Origin: Martinezella calliandrae
GTDB taxonomy: Bacteria; Pseudomonadota; Alphaproteobacteria; Rhizobiales; Rhizobiaceae
Length of the DNA: 64,000 bases
NCBI RefSeq assembly: GCF_030272695.1
Contig: NZ_JARFYN010000035.1
Span: 39,052-103,051 of the forward strand
Direction of reading: 5' to 3'
In this document: one piece after another, positions 53,202 to 61,352 of the stretch
Layout of the letters: every line of letters begins with the position of its first letter
Position numbering within the stretch: the first letter of the stretch is position 1
Program-made: the position numbers and the translations under genes
Notes under the pieces: generated by a model
Database searches by the model: none
What the model was told of the DNA's origin: nothing
The model's input: only the letters and a program-made list of their open reading frames with translations

Positions 53202-54040
53202 GGATTGGACCTCCGCATCTTCGGATCGAGAATATCACGCAGGGCATCGCCGAGCAGATTGAAGCCGAGGATGCTGATCATGATGGTGAGGCCTGGGAAG
53301 ATCAGCAGCCATGGTGCGGTCTCCATCAGGTTGCGACTGTCGCTGAGCATCAGTCCGAGCGAAGAGGCTGGAGGCTGCGTACCAAGGCCGAGGAAGCTCA
53401 ATCCAGCCTCGGTCAGGAGCGACCACGCGAGCGCCAGCGTGATCTGGACGGTCAGCGGTGCGACAAGGTTCAGCAGCAGGTGCCGCGTCAAGATATAAGG
53501 TTTGCTGCTGCCGAAAGTGCGGGCAGCATCGACGAAATCGCGCGATTTCAGCGATAGCGCCGGCCCGCGCACGACGCGGGTAAAGATCGGCGTGTAGACG
53601 ATCGCGATAGCGGCGACGCTGGTCCATGTGCCGGGACCGATGATGGCGATGATCAGCAGCGCAAGAAGGATGGCCGGGAATGCCAGCAGCACGTCCATCG
53701 TGCGCATGATCAGCCCGTCCCAGCGCTTGCCAAACCAGGCGGCAGTCAATCCGAGAACCGTGCCGATGAAGCTTGCAAGAGCGACGGAGAGGAAGGCGAC
53801 GATGAAGGATTCGCCAACGCCACTCATGAGCCGGCTCATTACATCGCGTCCGAGCAGATCGGTGCCCATCCAAAATGCGAAACTCGGCGCATGAAGCCGG
53901 TTCAAGGGGCTCCGCATCACCGGATCGTGCGGCGTCAGCCCCAGCGTGCCGAGAACGGCGAGAATGACATAGACACCAACGATCACGCCGCCGATGCGGC
54001 CGCTCTGATGCCCAAGAATGGCCTTTCCAATGCGCATCAA
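53198..54040 (-). CDS. ABC permease, DppC type
   Basis: A 280-residue inner-membrane permease with the DppC pattern: a hydrophobic first helix (GGVIVGVYVILAVLGTLGL), FWMGTDLLGRDVMSRLMSGVGESF, and the EAA loop SRDFVDAARTFGSSKPYILTRHLLLNL. AGLSFLGLGTQPPASSLGLML is a further family hallmark. It overlaps both neighbouring genes by four bases and pairs with the DppB-type permease. Confidence 0.93.
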   Translation of the reverse strand: MMRIGKAILGHQSGRIGGVIVGVYVILAVLGTLGLTPHDPVMRSPLNRLHAPSFAFWMGTDLLGRDVMSRLMSGVGESFIVAFLSVALASFIGTVLGLTAAWFGKRWDGLIMRTMDVLLAFPAILLALLIIAIIGPGTWTSVAAIAIVYTPIFTRVVRGPALSLKSRDFVDAARTFGSSKPYILTRHLLLNLVAPLTVQITLALAWSLLTEAGLSFLGLGTQPPASSLGLMLSDSRNLMETAPWLLIFPGLTIMISILGFNLLGDALRDILDPKMRRSNP

Positions 54041-54996
54041 CCCTCTCCCAGACGAACACGCGGATCGACGGCGACATAGGCTAGGTCGACGAGAAGATTG
54101 ACGATCATGAAATTGAAAGCGATGAACAGGACGCAGCCCTGGACGAGCGCATAGTCACGCTGCTGGATCGCATCCAGCACCAACCGCCCAAGACCAGGCA
54201 GCGCATAGATCTGCTCGACCAGTACGGCTCCACCGAGAAGATAGCCGAACTCCACACCGCTTAGCGTTACGACCGGAATGAGCGCGTTGGGCAGGGCATG
54301 ACGCCAGATGACGCCGCCGGACGGCACGCCGCGACTGCGGGCGGTGCGGACATAGTCATCGCTCAAAACATCCAGCATTGCCGAGCGCACGACGCGCGTG
54401 ACGGAGGCGGCAAAGGCAAAGCCAAGTGTCAGCGCCGGCAGGATCATCTGGCCGAGATTGCCAAGCGGATCCTTTAGGAACGGGGTGAACGCGCCCATAG
54501 TCGGCAAGACGCCAAAGCCCGCCGAAAGCGCATAGATGATGAGAAGGCCGAGAACGAAATTCGGTGTGGACTGCCCGATCATGGCAACAACACGCACGGC
54601 AAGATCGGACAGCTTTTCATTTCGTGTCGCGGCGAAGACGCCGGCTGGCAGACCGATCAGCAGGGCGATCGCCATGGAGAGCAACGCAAGCTCGAGCGTC
54701 AGTGGAAACCGCTCGAGGATGATATCGAACACCGGTTTGCCATAAGTGACGGAAATGCCGAGATTGCCTTGCAGCACGCCGAACAGCCAATGCCAGTACT
54801 GCACGAACCATGATTGATCGATGCCGAAATAGACTGCCAGGGCCTGCCGCTGCTCTGGCGTTAGCAGGCCGGCATTGGTTCCGAGCATCGCCGTGATCGC
54901 ATCACCCGGCACCAGCCGGATGGCGACGAACACGAGGACGGACACTCCCAACATGATCAGTGGGAATGTCATCAGCCGGCGTGTCAGGTACCCCAT
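54037..54996 (-). CDS. ABC permease, DppB type
   Basis: A 319-residue permease with the DppB pattern MGYLTRRLMTFPLIMLGVSVLVF, RLVPGDAITAMLG, and the EAA loop SDDYVRTARSRGVPSGGVIWRHALPNAL. VEFGYLLGGAVLVEQIYALPGLGRL is another marker. Together with the DppC-type partner and the binding protein encoded 27 bp upstream, it forms a complete family-5 importer in the peptidoglycan recycling operon. Confidence 0.93.
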   Translation of the reverse strand: MGYLTRRLMTFPLIMLGVSVLVFVAIRLVPGDAITAMLGTNAGLLTPEQRQALAVYFGIDQSWFVQYWHWLFGVLQGNLGISVTYGKPVFDIILERFPLTLELALLSMAIALLIGLPAGVFAATRNEKLSDLAVRVVAMIGQSTPNFVLGLLIIYALSAGFGVLPTMGAFTPFLKDPLGNLGQMILPALTLGFAFAASVTRVVRSAMLDVLSDDYVRTARSRGVPSGGVIWRHALPNALIPVVTLSGVEFGYLLGGAVLVEQIYALPGLGRLVLDAIQQRDYALVQGCVLFIAFNFMIVNLLVDLAYVAVDPRVRLGEG

Positions 54997-55023
54997 AGAA
55001 CGTCCTCTAGAACCCGGTATCCT

Positions 55024-56544
55024 TTATTTGATGGATACCTTGCTAAGACCGAAGAGAGAGCCGGTCGGTGTCGGCACGAAGCCCTCAACGTTCTTCTGCT
55101 CGGCCGTGTAGCCGTAGGACGTATAGAGCCAGATCCAGGGTGAGACTTCGGCAATATGCTTTTCGAAGTCGGCGAAAATGACCTTGCGCTTGGCCGGATC
55201 GGTTTCGACACGGCCCTTCTGCATCAGGCTGTCCAAGGTATCGTCGATATAGTTGGCGACCTTCTGCAGGTTGCCGGTCTTTGTCCAGTAGCGGTTATAC
55301 ATCGAATAAGGATCTGCGCTGCCGCCGTTGAGCGCGACCGCCATGTCGAAATTGCCCTTTAGCCAGGCATCGACATAAACGTTGAGTTCCATCACCTTGA
55401 TATCGAGCTTGATGCCGATTTCGGCGAGCTGAGACTGGATAACCTGGGCTTCGGCAGTCGCGGTTGGCGGCTCGCCGGTGGCGGCGATGACGGTTGCAGA
55501 GAAGCCGTTGGCAAAGCCCGCTTCAGCCATCAGCTTCTTTGCTTTCTCGACATCGCGCTTATAACAGAAGAGCTGGCTCGGATCGGTCGCATAGAGAGGC
55601 ATGGTCAACGGACCGGTTACCTTGCCCTCGCCGAGCGCTGCCGTATCCAGCACGTCCTGCCGGTCGATCGCGCAAGAGATCGCCTGACGCACGGCAAGCT
55701 GATCCATTGGCTTGCGCGACGGGTTTAGCTGCAGGACGTTATAGGAGAGGACCGGCGTCCGGGTCAGTTGCAGCTTCGGCTCCTTGGGAACGAGTGTCGC
55801 CACCAGCGGGTCGTTCAGAAGCGCGAAATCGATCTGACCGGTGCGTAGCGACGCCAGGATTGCCGTTTCATCCGGGAGGACGCTGACGTCGATGCCATCG
55901 ACGCCGACCGCGCCGCCGGCCCAGGCCTTGTTGGCGCTCAGGACTTCCTTGGAATTTGGAACCCAATTGTCGAGCTTGAAGGGACCGGAACCAATCGCCT
56001 TCGTGCCGATCGAGCCGGCTGTGATTTCGCTCGCCGGAACGATTGCTGCGTTGAGGCTGGTCATCGACGTCAGGATCGGAACGTCGGGCTGCGACAGATG
56101 GAAGACAACGGTCGTCGCATCGGGTGTATCGATGCTGGCGATCGACAGGAAATTCGCACGGGCGGCGGCACCGGTTGCCTGATCGAGGATGCGCTGGAAC
56201 GATGCCTTCACGTCGGCCGGAGTGACGGCAGCGCCATTCTGGAACTTCGCATTCGGATTGAGCTTGAAGGTCAGCTCTTTGCCGTCGGACGAAAACTGCC
56301 AGCTGTCGGCAATGGCAGGCACGATCTGCAGATTGCTGTCGAGCCGGACGAGCGGTTCATAGATCAGCTCCAGCAGGCGAATGGAGGAAAAGGCGGTCTG
56401 CTTGTGCGGATCAAGACCGGTCGCATCCTGGGACCATGCCAGGCGCAACGTCGCCGCGTATGCCTCAGTCGAAACGGCCGCCATGCTGAGACCCGCCGCC
56501 ACTGCGGCGCACGAAATCAGCTTTCTTGCAAAATGCCTTTTCAT
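55024..56544 (-). CDS. ABC binding protein, family 5 (peptide/muropeptide)
   Basis: A 506-residue periplasmic binding protein of SBP family 5 with a Sec signal (about residues 1-30, ending TEAYA). It shows LRLAWSQDATGLDPHKQTAFSSIRLLELIYEPLVRLD and the DVKASFQRILD segment of the family. It precedes the DppB-type permease and follows murQ, with 83 bp between. Because its neighbours recycle MurNAc, the ligand is likely a muropeptide or anhydro-sugar rather than a dipeptide. TTAACGAAAGT lies about 50 bp upstream and recurs before murQ. Confidence 0.92.
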   Translation of the reverse strand: MKRHFARKLISCAAVAAGLSMAAVSTEAYAATLRLAWSQDATGLDPHKQTAFSSIRLLELIYEPLVRLDSNLQIVPAIADSWQFSSDGKELTFKLNPNAKFQNGAAVTPADVKASFQRILDQATGAAARANFLSIASIDTPDATTVVFHLSQPDVPILTSMTSLNAAIVPASEITAGSIGTKAIGSGPFKLDNWVPNSKEVLSANKAWAGGAVGVDGIDVSVLPDETAILASLRTGQIDFALLNDPLVATLVPKEPKLQLTRTPVLSYNVLQLNPSRKPMDQLAVRQAISCAIDRQDVLDTAALGEGKVTGPLTMPLYATDPSQLFCYKRDVEKAKKLMAEAGFANGFSATVIAATGEPPTATAEAQVIQSQLAEIGIKLDIKVMELNVYVDAWLKGNFDMAVALNGGSADPYSMYNRYWTKTGNLQKVANYIDDTLDSLMQKGRVETDPAKRKVIFADFEKHIAEVSPWIWLYTSYGYTAEQKNVEGFVPTPTGSLFGLSKVSIK

Positions 56545-56592
56545 TCTTTTCTCCCTCTGAGCGTCTTAACGCTTCCCCGGCCGATTTTGGCC

Positions 56593-56603
56593 ACTTTCGT
56601 TAA
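56593..56603 (-). promoter_or_regulatory. TTAACGAAAGT motif before the muropeptide-binding protein
   Basis: The 11-bp string TTAACGAAAGT (minus strand) lies 49 bp upstream of the family-5 binding-protein gene. The identical string occurs at 57719-57730 upstream of murQ. Two identical copies in successive leaders of one operon suggest a shared site or internal promoter element; no known factor is assigned. Confidence 0.35.
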
Positions 56604-56627
56604 AGCCGTTGTTGTCGCAACTTTAGT

Positions 56628-57551
56628 TCATGCGGTCTTGGCGCTGATCGCCCTGCGCAGAAATCCACCAGCGTTTTGCAATGCCATGCGGGCTTCTTCA
56701 ATGCCCATCCCGGTAATTTCCATGAGAATGGCGAGTTTCACATCATTGCCGGTCTGGTCGAGCACGCGGCGTGCTTCTTCCTGCGTGCAGCCGGTAGCCT
56801 GCATGACGATCCTGGAGGCACGGGCAACCAGTTTCTTGTTGCTCGCGTTCACGTCCACCATCAGGTTCTGATAGCTTTTGCCGATCCGGATCATGCTCGC
56901 CGTCGTCAGCATGTTGAGTATGAGTTTCTGCGCCGTACCCGACTTCAACCTAGTCGATCCGGTCAGGATTTCCGGACCGACGACCGGAGAAATCGCAAGA
57001 TCGGCAATGCCGGCAATAACAGAATTAGGATTGCAGGACAGAGCGACGGTGACCGCACCGATGCTTTTTGCGTAGTTCAACCCACCGATGACGTAAGGCG
57101 TGCGGCCGGAGACGGCGACGCCGACGACAACGTCGGCCGCCGTCAGGTCAATGTCCTGCAAGGCCTGTCGTCCCTCATCCGGATCGTCCTCGGCTCCTTC
57201 GATCGAGCGCTGCAACGCATCAGGGCCGCCGGCGATCAGGCCGATCACCATGCTCGGCGGCACGCTGAAGGTCGGCGGGCATTCGGATGCGTCGAGAACG
57301 CCAAGCCGGCCGCTGGTGCCGGCGCCCATGTAGATCAGGCGGCCACCCTTCTGGAAGGCGGCAACGATTTGGTTCACGGCAGCGGCGATCGCTGGAATGA
57401 CCTTCTCGACCGCAGTGGGGACGGTTTGATCCTCATAATTGATTTCGCGCAGGATATCGAAGGTCGACAACAGATCGATGTGCATCGTGTTCGGATTGCG
57501 ACCCTCGGAAACCAACTGCTCCAGTTCGGATATCAACCTCTGTTCGCTCAT
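56628..57551 (-). CDS. murQ: N-acetylmuramic acid 6-phosphate etherase
   Basis: A 307-residue etherase that cuts D-lactate from MurNAc-6-phosphate to give GlcNAc-6-phosphate. The SIS domain shows GGRLIYMGAGTSGRLGVLDASECPPTFSVPP and ALSCNPNSVIAGIADLAISPVVGPEILTGSTRLKSGTAQKLILNMLTTASM, both diagnostic of MurQ. The helical C-terminus follows with the normal length. It receives the product of AnmK at the other end of the operon. A 270-bp gap before it contains a candidate RpiR operator, so it may have its own promoter. Confidence 0.96.
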   Translation of the reverse strand: MSEQRLISELEQLVSEGRNPNTMHIDLLSTFDILREINYEDQTVPTAVEKVIPAIAAAVNQIVAAFQKGGRLIYMGAGTSGRLGVLDASECPPTFSVPPSMVIGLIAGGPDALQRSIEGAEDDPDEGRQALQDIDLTAADVVVGVAVSGRTPYVIGGLNYAKSIGAVTVALSCNPNSVIAGIADLAISPVVGPEILTGSTRLKSGTAQKLILNMLTTASMIRIGKSYQNLMVDVNASNKKLVARASRIVMQATGCTQEEARRVLDQTGNDVKLAILMEITGMGIEEARMALQNAGGFLRRAISAKTA

Positions 57552-57765
57552 GTGCCTACTCTCGAGATTATGCTTCGATACAACAAATCAGGGATGGCAA
57601 GCTCGATCGATAGGATCGGGCAAGCCGCGGCAGCCTTAATTTTTCAACGCAACAGAAAGCTGGTCATCAGCCCAAGCAGCCGGCCTTTGCGGCTCGTTCA
57701 CTGCGAGTTTCCCTGTTTACTTTCGTTAACATTATGTCCGTTTATTCCGTTCGTCAATCATGAAA

Positions 57766-57782
57766 GGAATAAAATATTCCAA
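57766..57782. promoter_or_regulatory. Candidate RpiR/MurR operator upstream of murQ
   Basis: GGAATAAAATATTCCAA is a 5-bp inverted repeat (GGAAT/ATTCC) with a five-base A/T centre, in the 270-bp gap between murQ and the sugar kinase (57552-57821), about 215 bp before the murQ start. Read on the minus strand it is TTGGAATATTTTATTCC, which matches the site at 60047-60063 in 16 of 17 bases. The gap also has ATTCC at 57744-57748. Confidence 0.72.
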
Positions 57783-57821
57783 AATTGATACGTGAAACCG
57801 GTGATGCGTGAAAGCACCCTT

Positions 57822-58697
57822 TCAGCGGCCGCAGACCGCCTTCCTGGCAAGAATGATGGCGCCCGAAACGGCATCCCCGTCGATCGGTTTGAGGCGGCGG
57901 CGGACGTCCGGTGCGAGCCATGGCTCGAGCGGACTCGACAAGCCGCCAAGCAGCGAAACGCGAGGTGCACCCTTATCAAAAAGCGTGCGGATCAGCGTAT
58001 CGACATGCTCCGCCGCGCTTTGGACGATACGCCGCCCGGCCGCATCACCCTGATCCGCATGGCGCATCACCATCGGAGCCAGGGCGGCGTAGTCCGTCGC
58101 AGAGGCACGGTCCATCCAGGCAACCGCTTCCATCGGATCATTCTGAAACCGCTGCATGATTTCGGCCAGCAGCGCCGTCTTCTCGTGACGACCGTCATGC
58201 GCGCGCAGCGCAAGCTGCACCGATTTCAATCCGAGATCGGCGCCGCTGCCCTCATCGGAGATCGGAAAGCCATATCCACCGACCCGCAAGCGGCGCCCTT
58301 CGACAAAACCGAGGCCAATCGACCCCGTTCCGGCAATCACGATCGCGCCGTCGCGACCCGAATGGGCGCCGAGACAGGCGCCCTCGCCGTCGCTGACGAA
58401 ATCGATGCTGGCAAAAGGATGATTTATGGCTGTCAATGCCTCGAGCGCGCCCTTTCGCCCAATTCCCGCGAGCCCGACGCCTGTATGGATCCGTTTGACC
58501 TCTAACGGGCTGAGGCCCGCCTCTTCAATGGCTGCTCCGAAGGCCCTCGCAATGGAAGCCCAGGCCGCCTCTATGCCGAGCCGCGTGGTGGCCGGGCCAG
58601 ACAGTCCCTGGCCCAATACCGTGCCGGCGGCATCCTCGATCCTTGCGCGACAGCCGGTGCCCCCGCCGTCGATACCGAGAAAATAGTGCGCGCTCAT
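57822..58697 (-). CDS. N-acetylglucosamine kinase-like ATPase (BadF/BadG family)
   Basis: A 291-residue actin-fold sugar kinase: FLGIDGGGTGCRARI is the phosphate-1 motif, IVIAGTGSIGLGF the adenosine segment, and GYGFPISDEGSGADLG the family signature of N-acetylglucosamine kinases of the BadF group. It would phosphorylate GlcNAc released from muropeptides. It overlaps the MurA stop by four bases, so both are translated from one message. Glucosamine kinase activity is an alternative. Confidence 0.88.
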   Translation of the reverse strand: MSAHYFLGIDGGGTGCRARIEDAAGTVLGQGLSGPATTRLGIEAAWASIARAFGAAIEEAGLSPLEVKRIHTGVGLAGIGRKGALEALTAINHPFASIDFVSDGEGACLGAHSGRDGAIVIAGTGSIGLGFVEGRRLRVGGYGFPISDEGSGADLGLKSVQLALRAHDGRHEKTALLAEIMQRFQNDPMEAVAWMDRASATDYAALAPMVMRHADQGDAAGRRIVQSAAEHVDTLIRTLFDKGAPRVSLLGGLSSPLEPWLAPDVRRRLKPIDGDAVSGAIILARKAVCGR

Positions 58698-59950
58698 GAC
58701 GTCAGTCGCTCGATATCTGCCCCACAAAGGCGGAGCTTGCGATCCAGTTGCTCATAGCCGCGGTCAAGGTGATAGACGCGGTTGACGATAGTTTCGCCCT
58801 CCGACACCAGTGCCGCCAACACCAAAGAGACGGAGGCGCGCAGATCGGTCGCCATCACCTGCGCTCCTCGAAGAGGCGCGCCGCCGCGCACCAACGCCGT
58901 GGTGCCCTGCAGCTTGATGTTGGCCCCGAGACGCATCAATTCCGGCACATGCATGAAGCGGTTTTCGAACACTGTCTCGCGCATCAGCGAGGCGCCTTCG
59001 GCGCAGCAAGCTAGCGCCATGAACTGCGCCTGCAGGTCAGTCGGGAAGCCAGGATAGGGTTCGGTGGTGATATCGGCGCCCTTGAGCGGACCTTCCCTCG
59101 AAACGACCAGGCCGCGATCGCTCGGCCAGACGCTGACGCCCATGGCCTCCAGCGCCTGCACCACGGAAGCCAGGTTCTCCAGCCGGGCGTGGATCAGTTC
59201 AAGCTGCCCGCCAGTAATGGCGGCTGCAACGGCATAGGTGCCGGCCTCGATGCGGTCGGATATGCCATGATGCTTGGCAGGTTGCCAGTTCGTGCTGCCT
59301 TCGATCAAGATGCGGTGCGTGCCGGCGCCCTCTATGCGGGCACCCATGGCGCCGAGACAGGCGGCAAGATCCGCCACTTCCGGCTCGCGCGCCGCATTCA
59401 ATATCTCCGTCTCGCCCTTGGCGGCGCATGCGGCCATCATCGCCGTCTCGGTCGCGCCGACGGATGGCGAACTCAAAACGATACGCGCGCCCTTCAGCCC
59501 CTCCCGGGCCGAAGCAACGATCAAACCACTTTCGATCTCGATGTCGGCGCCAAGCGTCGCCAAAGCCTTGATGTGCATGTCGACCGGCCGAGCGCCAATG
59601 GCGCAGCCGCCCGGCAGGGAGACGCGGGCATGCCCGAAGCGTGCCAGCAGCGGCGCCAGCACCAGTACCGTCGCCCGCATACGCCTCACCGTGTCGTAAG
59701 AGGTTTCCTTCGAAACGATGGCGCTGGTATCGATGGTGGTGCCGCGCTGGGACCGGTTCACAACAGCGCCATGAAGCGTGACGACGCCGAGCATGTTGTC
59801 CACATCAGTTACGGCCGGCAGGTTCGTTAATTCCAGCGGATGGGGACTGAGCAGCGCCGCCGCGATTTGCGGCAATGCGGCATTCTTGGCGCCGGAAATC
59901 GTCACAGCGCCCTGCAACCTGTTTCCGCCTAATATCCGCAGTCTGTCCAT
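58694..59950 (-). CDS. murA: UDP-N-acetylglucosamine 1-carboxyvinyltransferase (MurA)
   Basis: A 418-residue EPSP-synthase-fold enzyme that transfers enolpyruvate to UDP-GlcNAc, the first committed step of peptidoglycan synthesis. Catalytic Cys116 is in SLPGGCAIGARPVDMH, and Lys22 in the SGAKNAALPQ loop. It is normal in length and motif, so likely active. It is odd to find it as the promoter-proximal gene of a recycling operon; most rhizobia have a murA elsewhere, so this may be a second copy. The start at 59950 gives the standard N-terminus MDRLRILGGNRLQG. Confidence 0.94.
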   Translation of the reverse strand: MDRLRILGGNRLQGAVTISGAKNAALPQIAAALLSPHPLELTNLPAVTDVDNMLGVVTLHGAVVNRSQRGTTIDTSAIVSKETSYDTVRRMRATVLVLAPLLARFGHARVSLPGGCAIGARPVDMHIKALATLGADIEIESGLIVASAREGLKGARIVLSSPSVGATETAMMAACAAKGETEILNAAREPEVADLAACLGAMGARIEGAGTHRILIEGSTNWQPAKHHGISDRIEAGTYAVAAAITGGQLELIHARLENLASVVQALEAMGVSVWPSDRGLVVSREGPLKGADITTEPYPGFPTDLQAQFMALACCAEGASLMRETVFENRFMHVPELMRLGANIKLQGTTALVRGGAPLRGAQVMATDLRASVSLVLAALVSEGETIVNRVYHLDRGYEQLDRKLRLCGADIERLTS

Positions 59951-60046
59951 AATGCGAAACCCGTCAAAGAGAGGGGTGAAGAAGCTGACGTCATTTCTCC
60001 GCTTCTGGTTCAAGATTATTCAGCCATTCCGCTATGTCAATGCGAA

Positions 60047-60063
60047 TTGGAATTTTTTATTCC
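60047..60063. promoter_or_regulatory. Candidate RpiR/MurR operator between murA and rpiR
   Basis: TTGGAATTTTTTATTCC lies in the divergent interval 59951-60190, about 100 bp before murA and 130 bp before the regulator. GGAAT and ATTCC flank a run of five T. It matches the minus-strand copy at 57766-57782 in 16 of 17 bases. Position and symmetry fit autoregulation and repression of the recycling operon. Confidence 0.75.
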
Positions 60064-60190
60064 ATGCATTCTCTGCTATAAGGTCCATGGCAGACGGAGC
60101 GAAAGCATGGTTGCCCACTCTCGGCCGGATGTTATCTTGTGGCGCGATCGTGTCGACGCGTGAACCGGCCGCGATGGCCTGAAGGGGCGG

Positions 60191-61051
60191 ATGTCTATCC
60201 TAAAGAAAATCAGCGCGAAGCTCGAAGGCATGGCGCCTGCCGATCGTCAGATCGGGCAATTCATCGTCGACAATCCCGACCAGATGTTGCGCCTGTCATC
60301 CGCCGCCCTCGCCGCCGAGACCGGCCGCAGCCAATCGAGCGTCGTCAAATTCAGCCAGAAACTCGGCTACGCCGGCTATCAGGAGCTGAAACTCGCCGTC
60401 AGTGAGGCCAAGGCTCAGGAATGGCAGGCCCCAGCGGGCATGATCCATGGGACCATCGAGGTAGAAGACGGCTATCTGACCATCCTGCAGAAACTGCTTG
60501 GCAGCAAACTGCAGGCCATGCAACAGACGATTGCCGTCAACAACGAACTCGATATCGACAAGGCGCTAAAGGCGCTTTACGAAGCGCGTCGCATTCATCT
60601 CGCCGGCGTCGGCGCCTCATCGCTGGTCGCCCGCGACTTTTCCTATAAGCTGATGAAGCTCGGGCGCAATGTGCTGCACGACAGCGACAGCCATGTGCAG
60701 ATGGCAAATGCCTCGACACTCGGCGCCGACGACCTGTTGTTTGCCCTCTCCTATTCTGGCACCAGCATCGAAACGCTGCGCATCGCAGAACTTGCCAGTC
60801 AGCGAAATGCGACCGTCATCGCCGTGACTGGCCTTCAGGACAATCCCCTTGGCCATGTCGCCGATATACGCCTCTATACCGTCGGCGACGAAGACCGTGT
60901 CCGCTCCTCCGCCATCACAGCACGCGATGCACAACTGATGTTGACCGACCTGCTGTTCATCCTGCTGGTCCAGAGGCAGCCTGACGCCAACGATTACGTT
61001 CACAACAGCGAAGCCGCGGTCTCGGTGCTCAAGGCCAAGCAGCTGTCGTAG
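60191..61051 (+). CDS. RpiR-family regulator, MurR-like
   Basis: A 286-residue regulator with an N-terminal RpiR HTH (SSAALAAETGRSQSSVVKFSQKLGYAGYQELKLAVSEA) and a C-terminal SIS sugar-phosphate-binding domain (RRIHLAGVGASSLVARDFSYKLMKLG, LLFALSYSGTSIETLRIAELASQRNATVIAVTG). E. coli MurR of this family senses MurNAc-6-phosphate and controls murQ. The gene diverges from the murA-murQ operon, and two near-identical palindromes lie in the two gaps of that system, supporting the same role here. Confidence 0.92.
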   Translation: MSILKKISAKLEGMAPADRQIGQFIVDNPDQMLRLSSAALAAETGRSQSSVVKFSQKLGYAGYQELKLAVSEAKAQEWQAPAGMIHGTIEVEDGYLTILQKLLGSKLQAMQQTIAVNNELDIDKALKALYEARRIHLAGVGASSLVARDFSYKLMKLGRNVLHDSDSHVQMANASTLGADDLLFALSYSGTSIETLRIAELASQRNATVIAVTGLQDNPLGHVADIRLYTVGDEDRVRSSAITARDAQLMLTDLLFILLVQRQPDANDYVHNSEAAVSVLKAKQLS

Positions 61052-61352
61052 AAAGCCTGGATTCCCGCAGGAATGCCGGCGGATGGAATCGATTAACGTA
61101 ACCTTAAATTGCAGTTTTTCATAAAACAACTAAGTCACCATTTGCCGTGACATTCCCGCAACATTGTCGATTGTTGCGCGCAATGATTGTTATATTATTG
61201 TATCTATCATTGTTGCAAAATTCAGAATCTGTATATTCCAGGACGCGGTTTGAAACCGCTACCCGAAAGGGTTTACGAAACGGGACCGGGGTGGGGACGT
61301 CGATTTTTCGGCGCGATGACCTGTGCCCAATCGAGAATAGATTGGACTTGCT
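61052..61352 (+). promoter_or_regulatory. Porin gene leader, AT-rich with small hairpins
   Basis: This 301-bp gene-free interval is markedly AT-rich from about 61085 to 61230, unlike its surroundings, as expected for a strong porin promoter. Downstream it holds a GCGGTTT/AAACCGC inverted repeat (near 61246-61260) and ACCC-gaaa-GGGT next to it, which could fold in the 5' untranslated RNA. I could not assign one -35/-10 pair with certainty. Confidence 0.45.
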
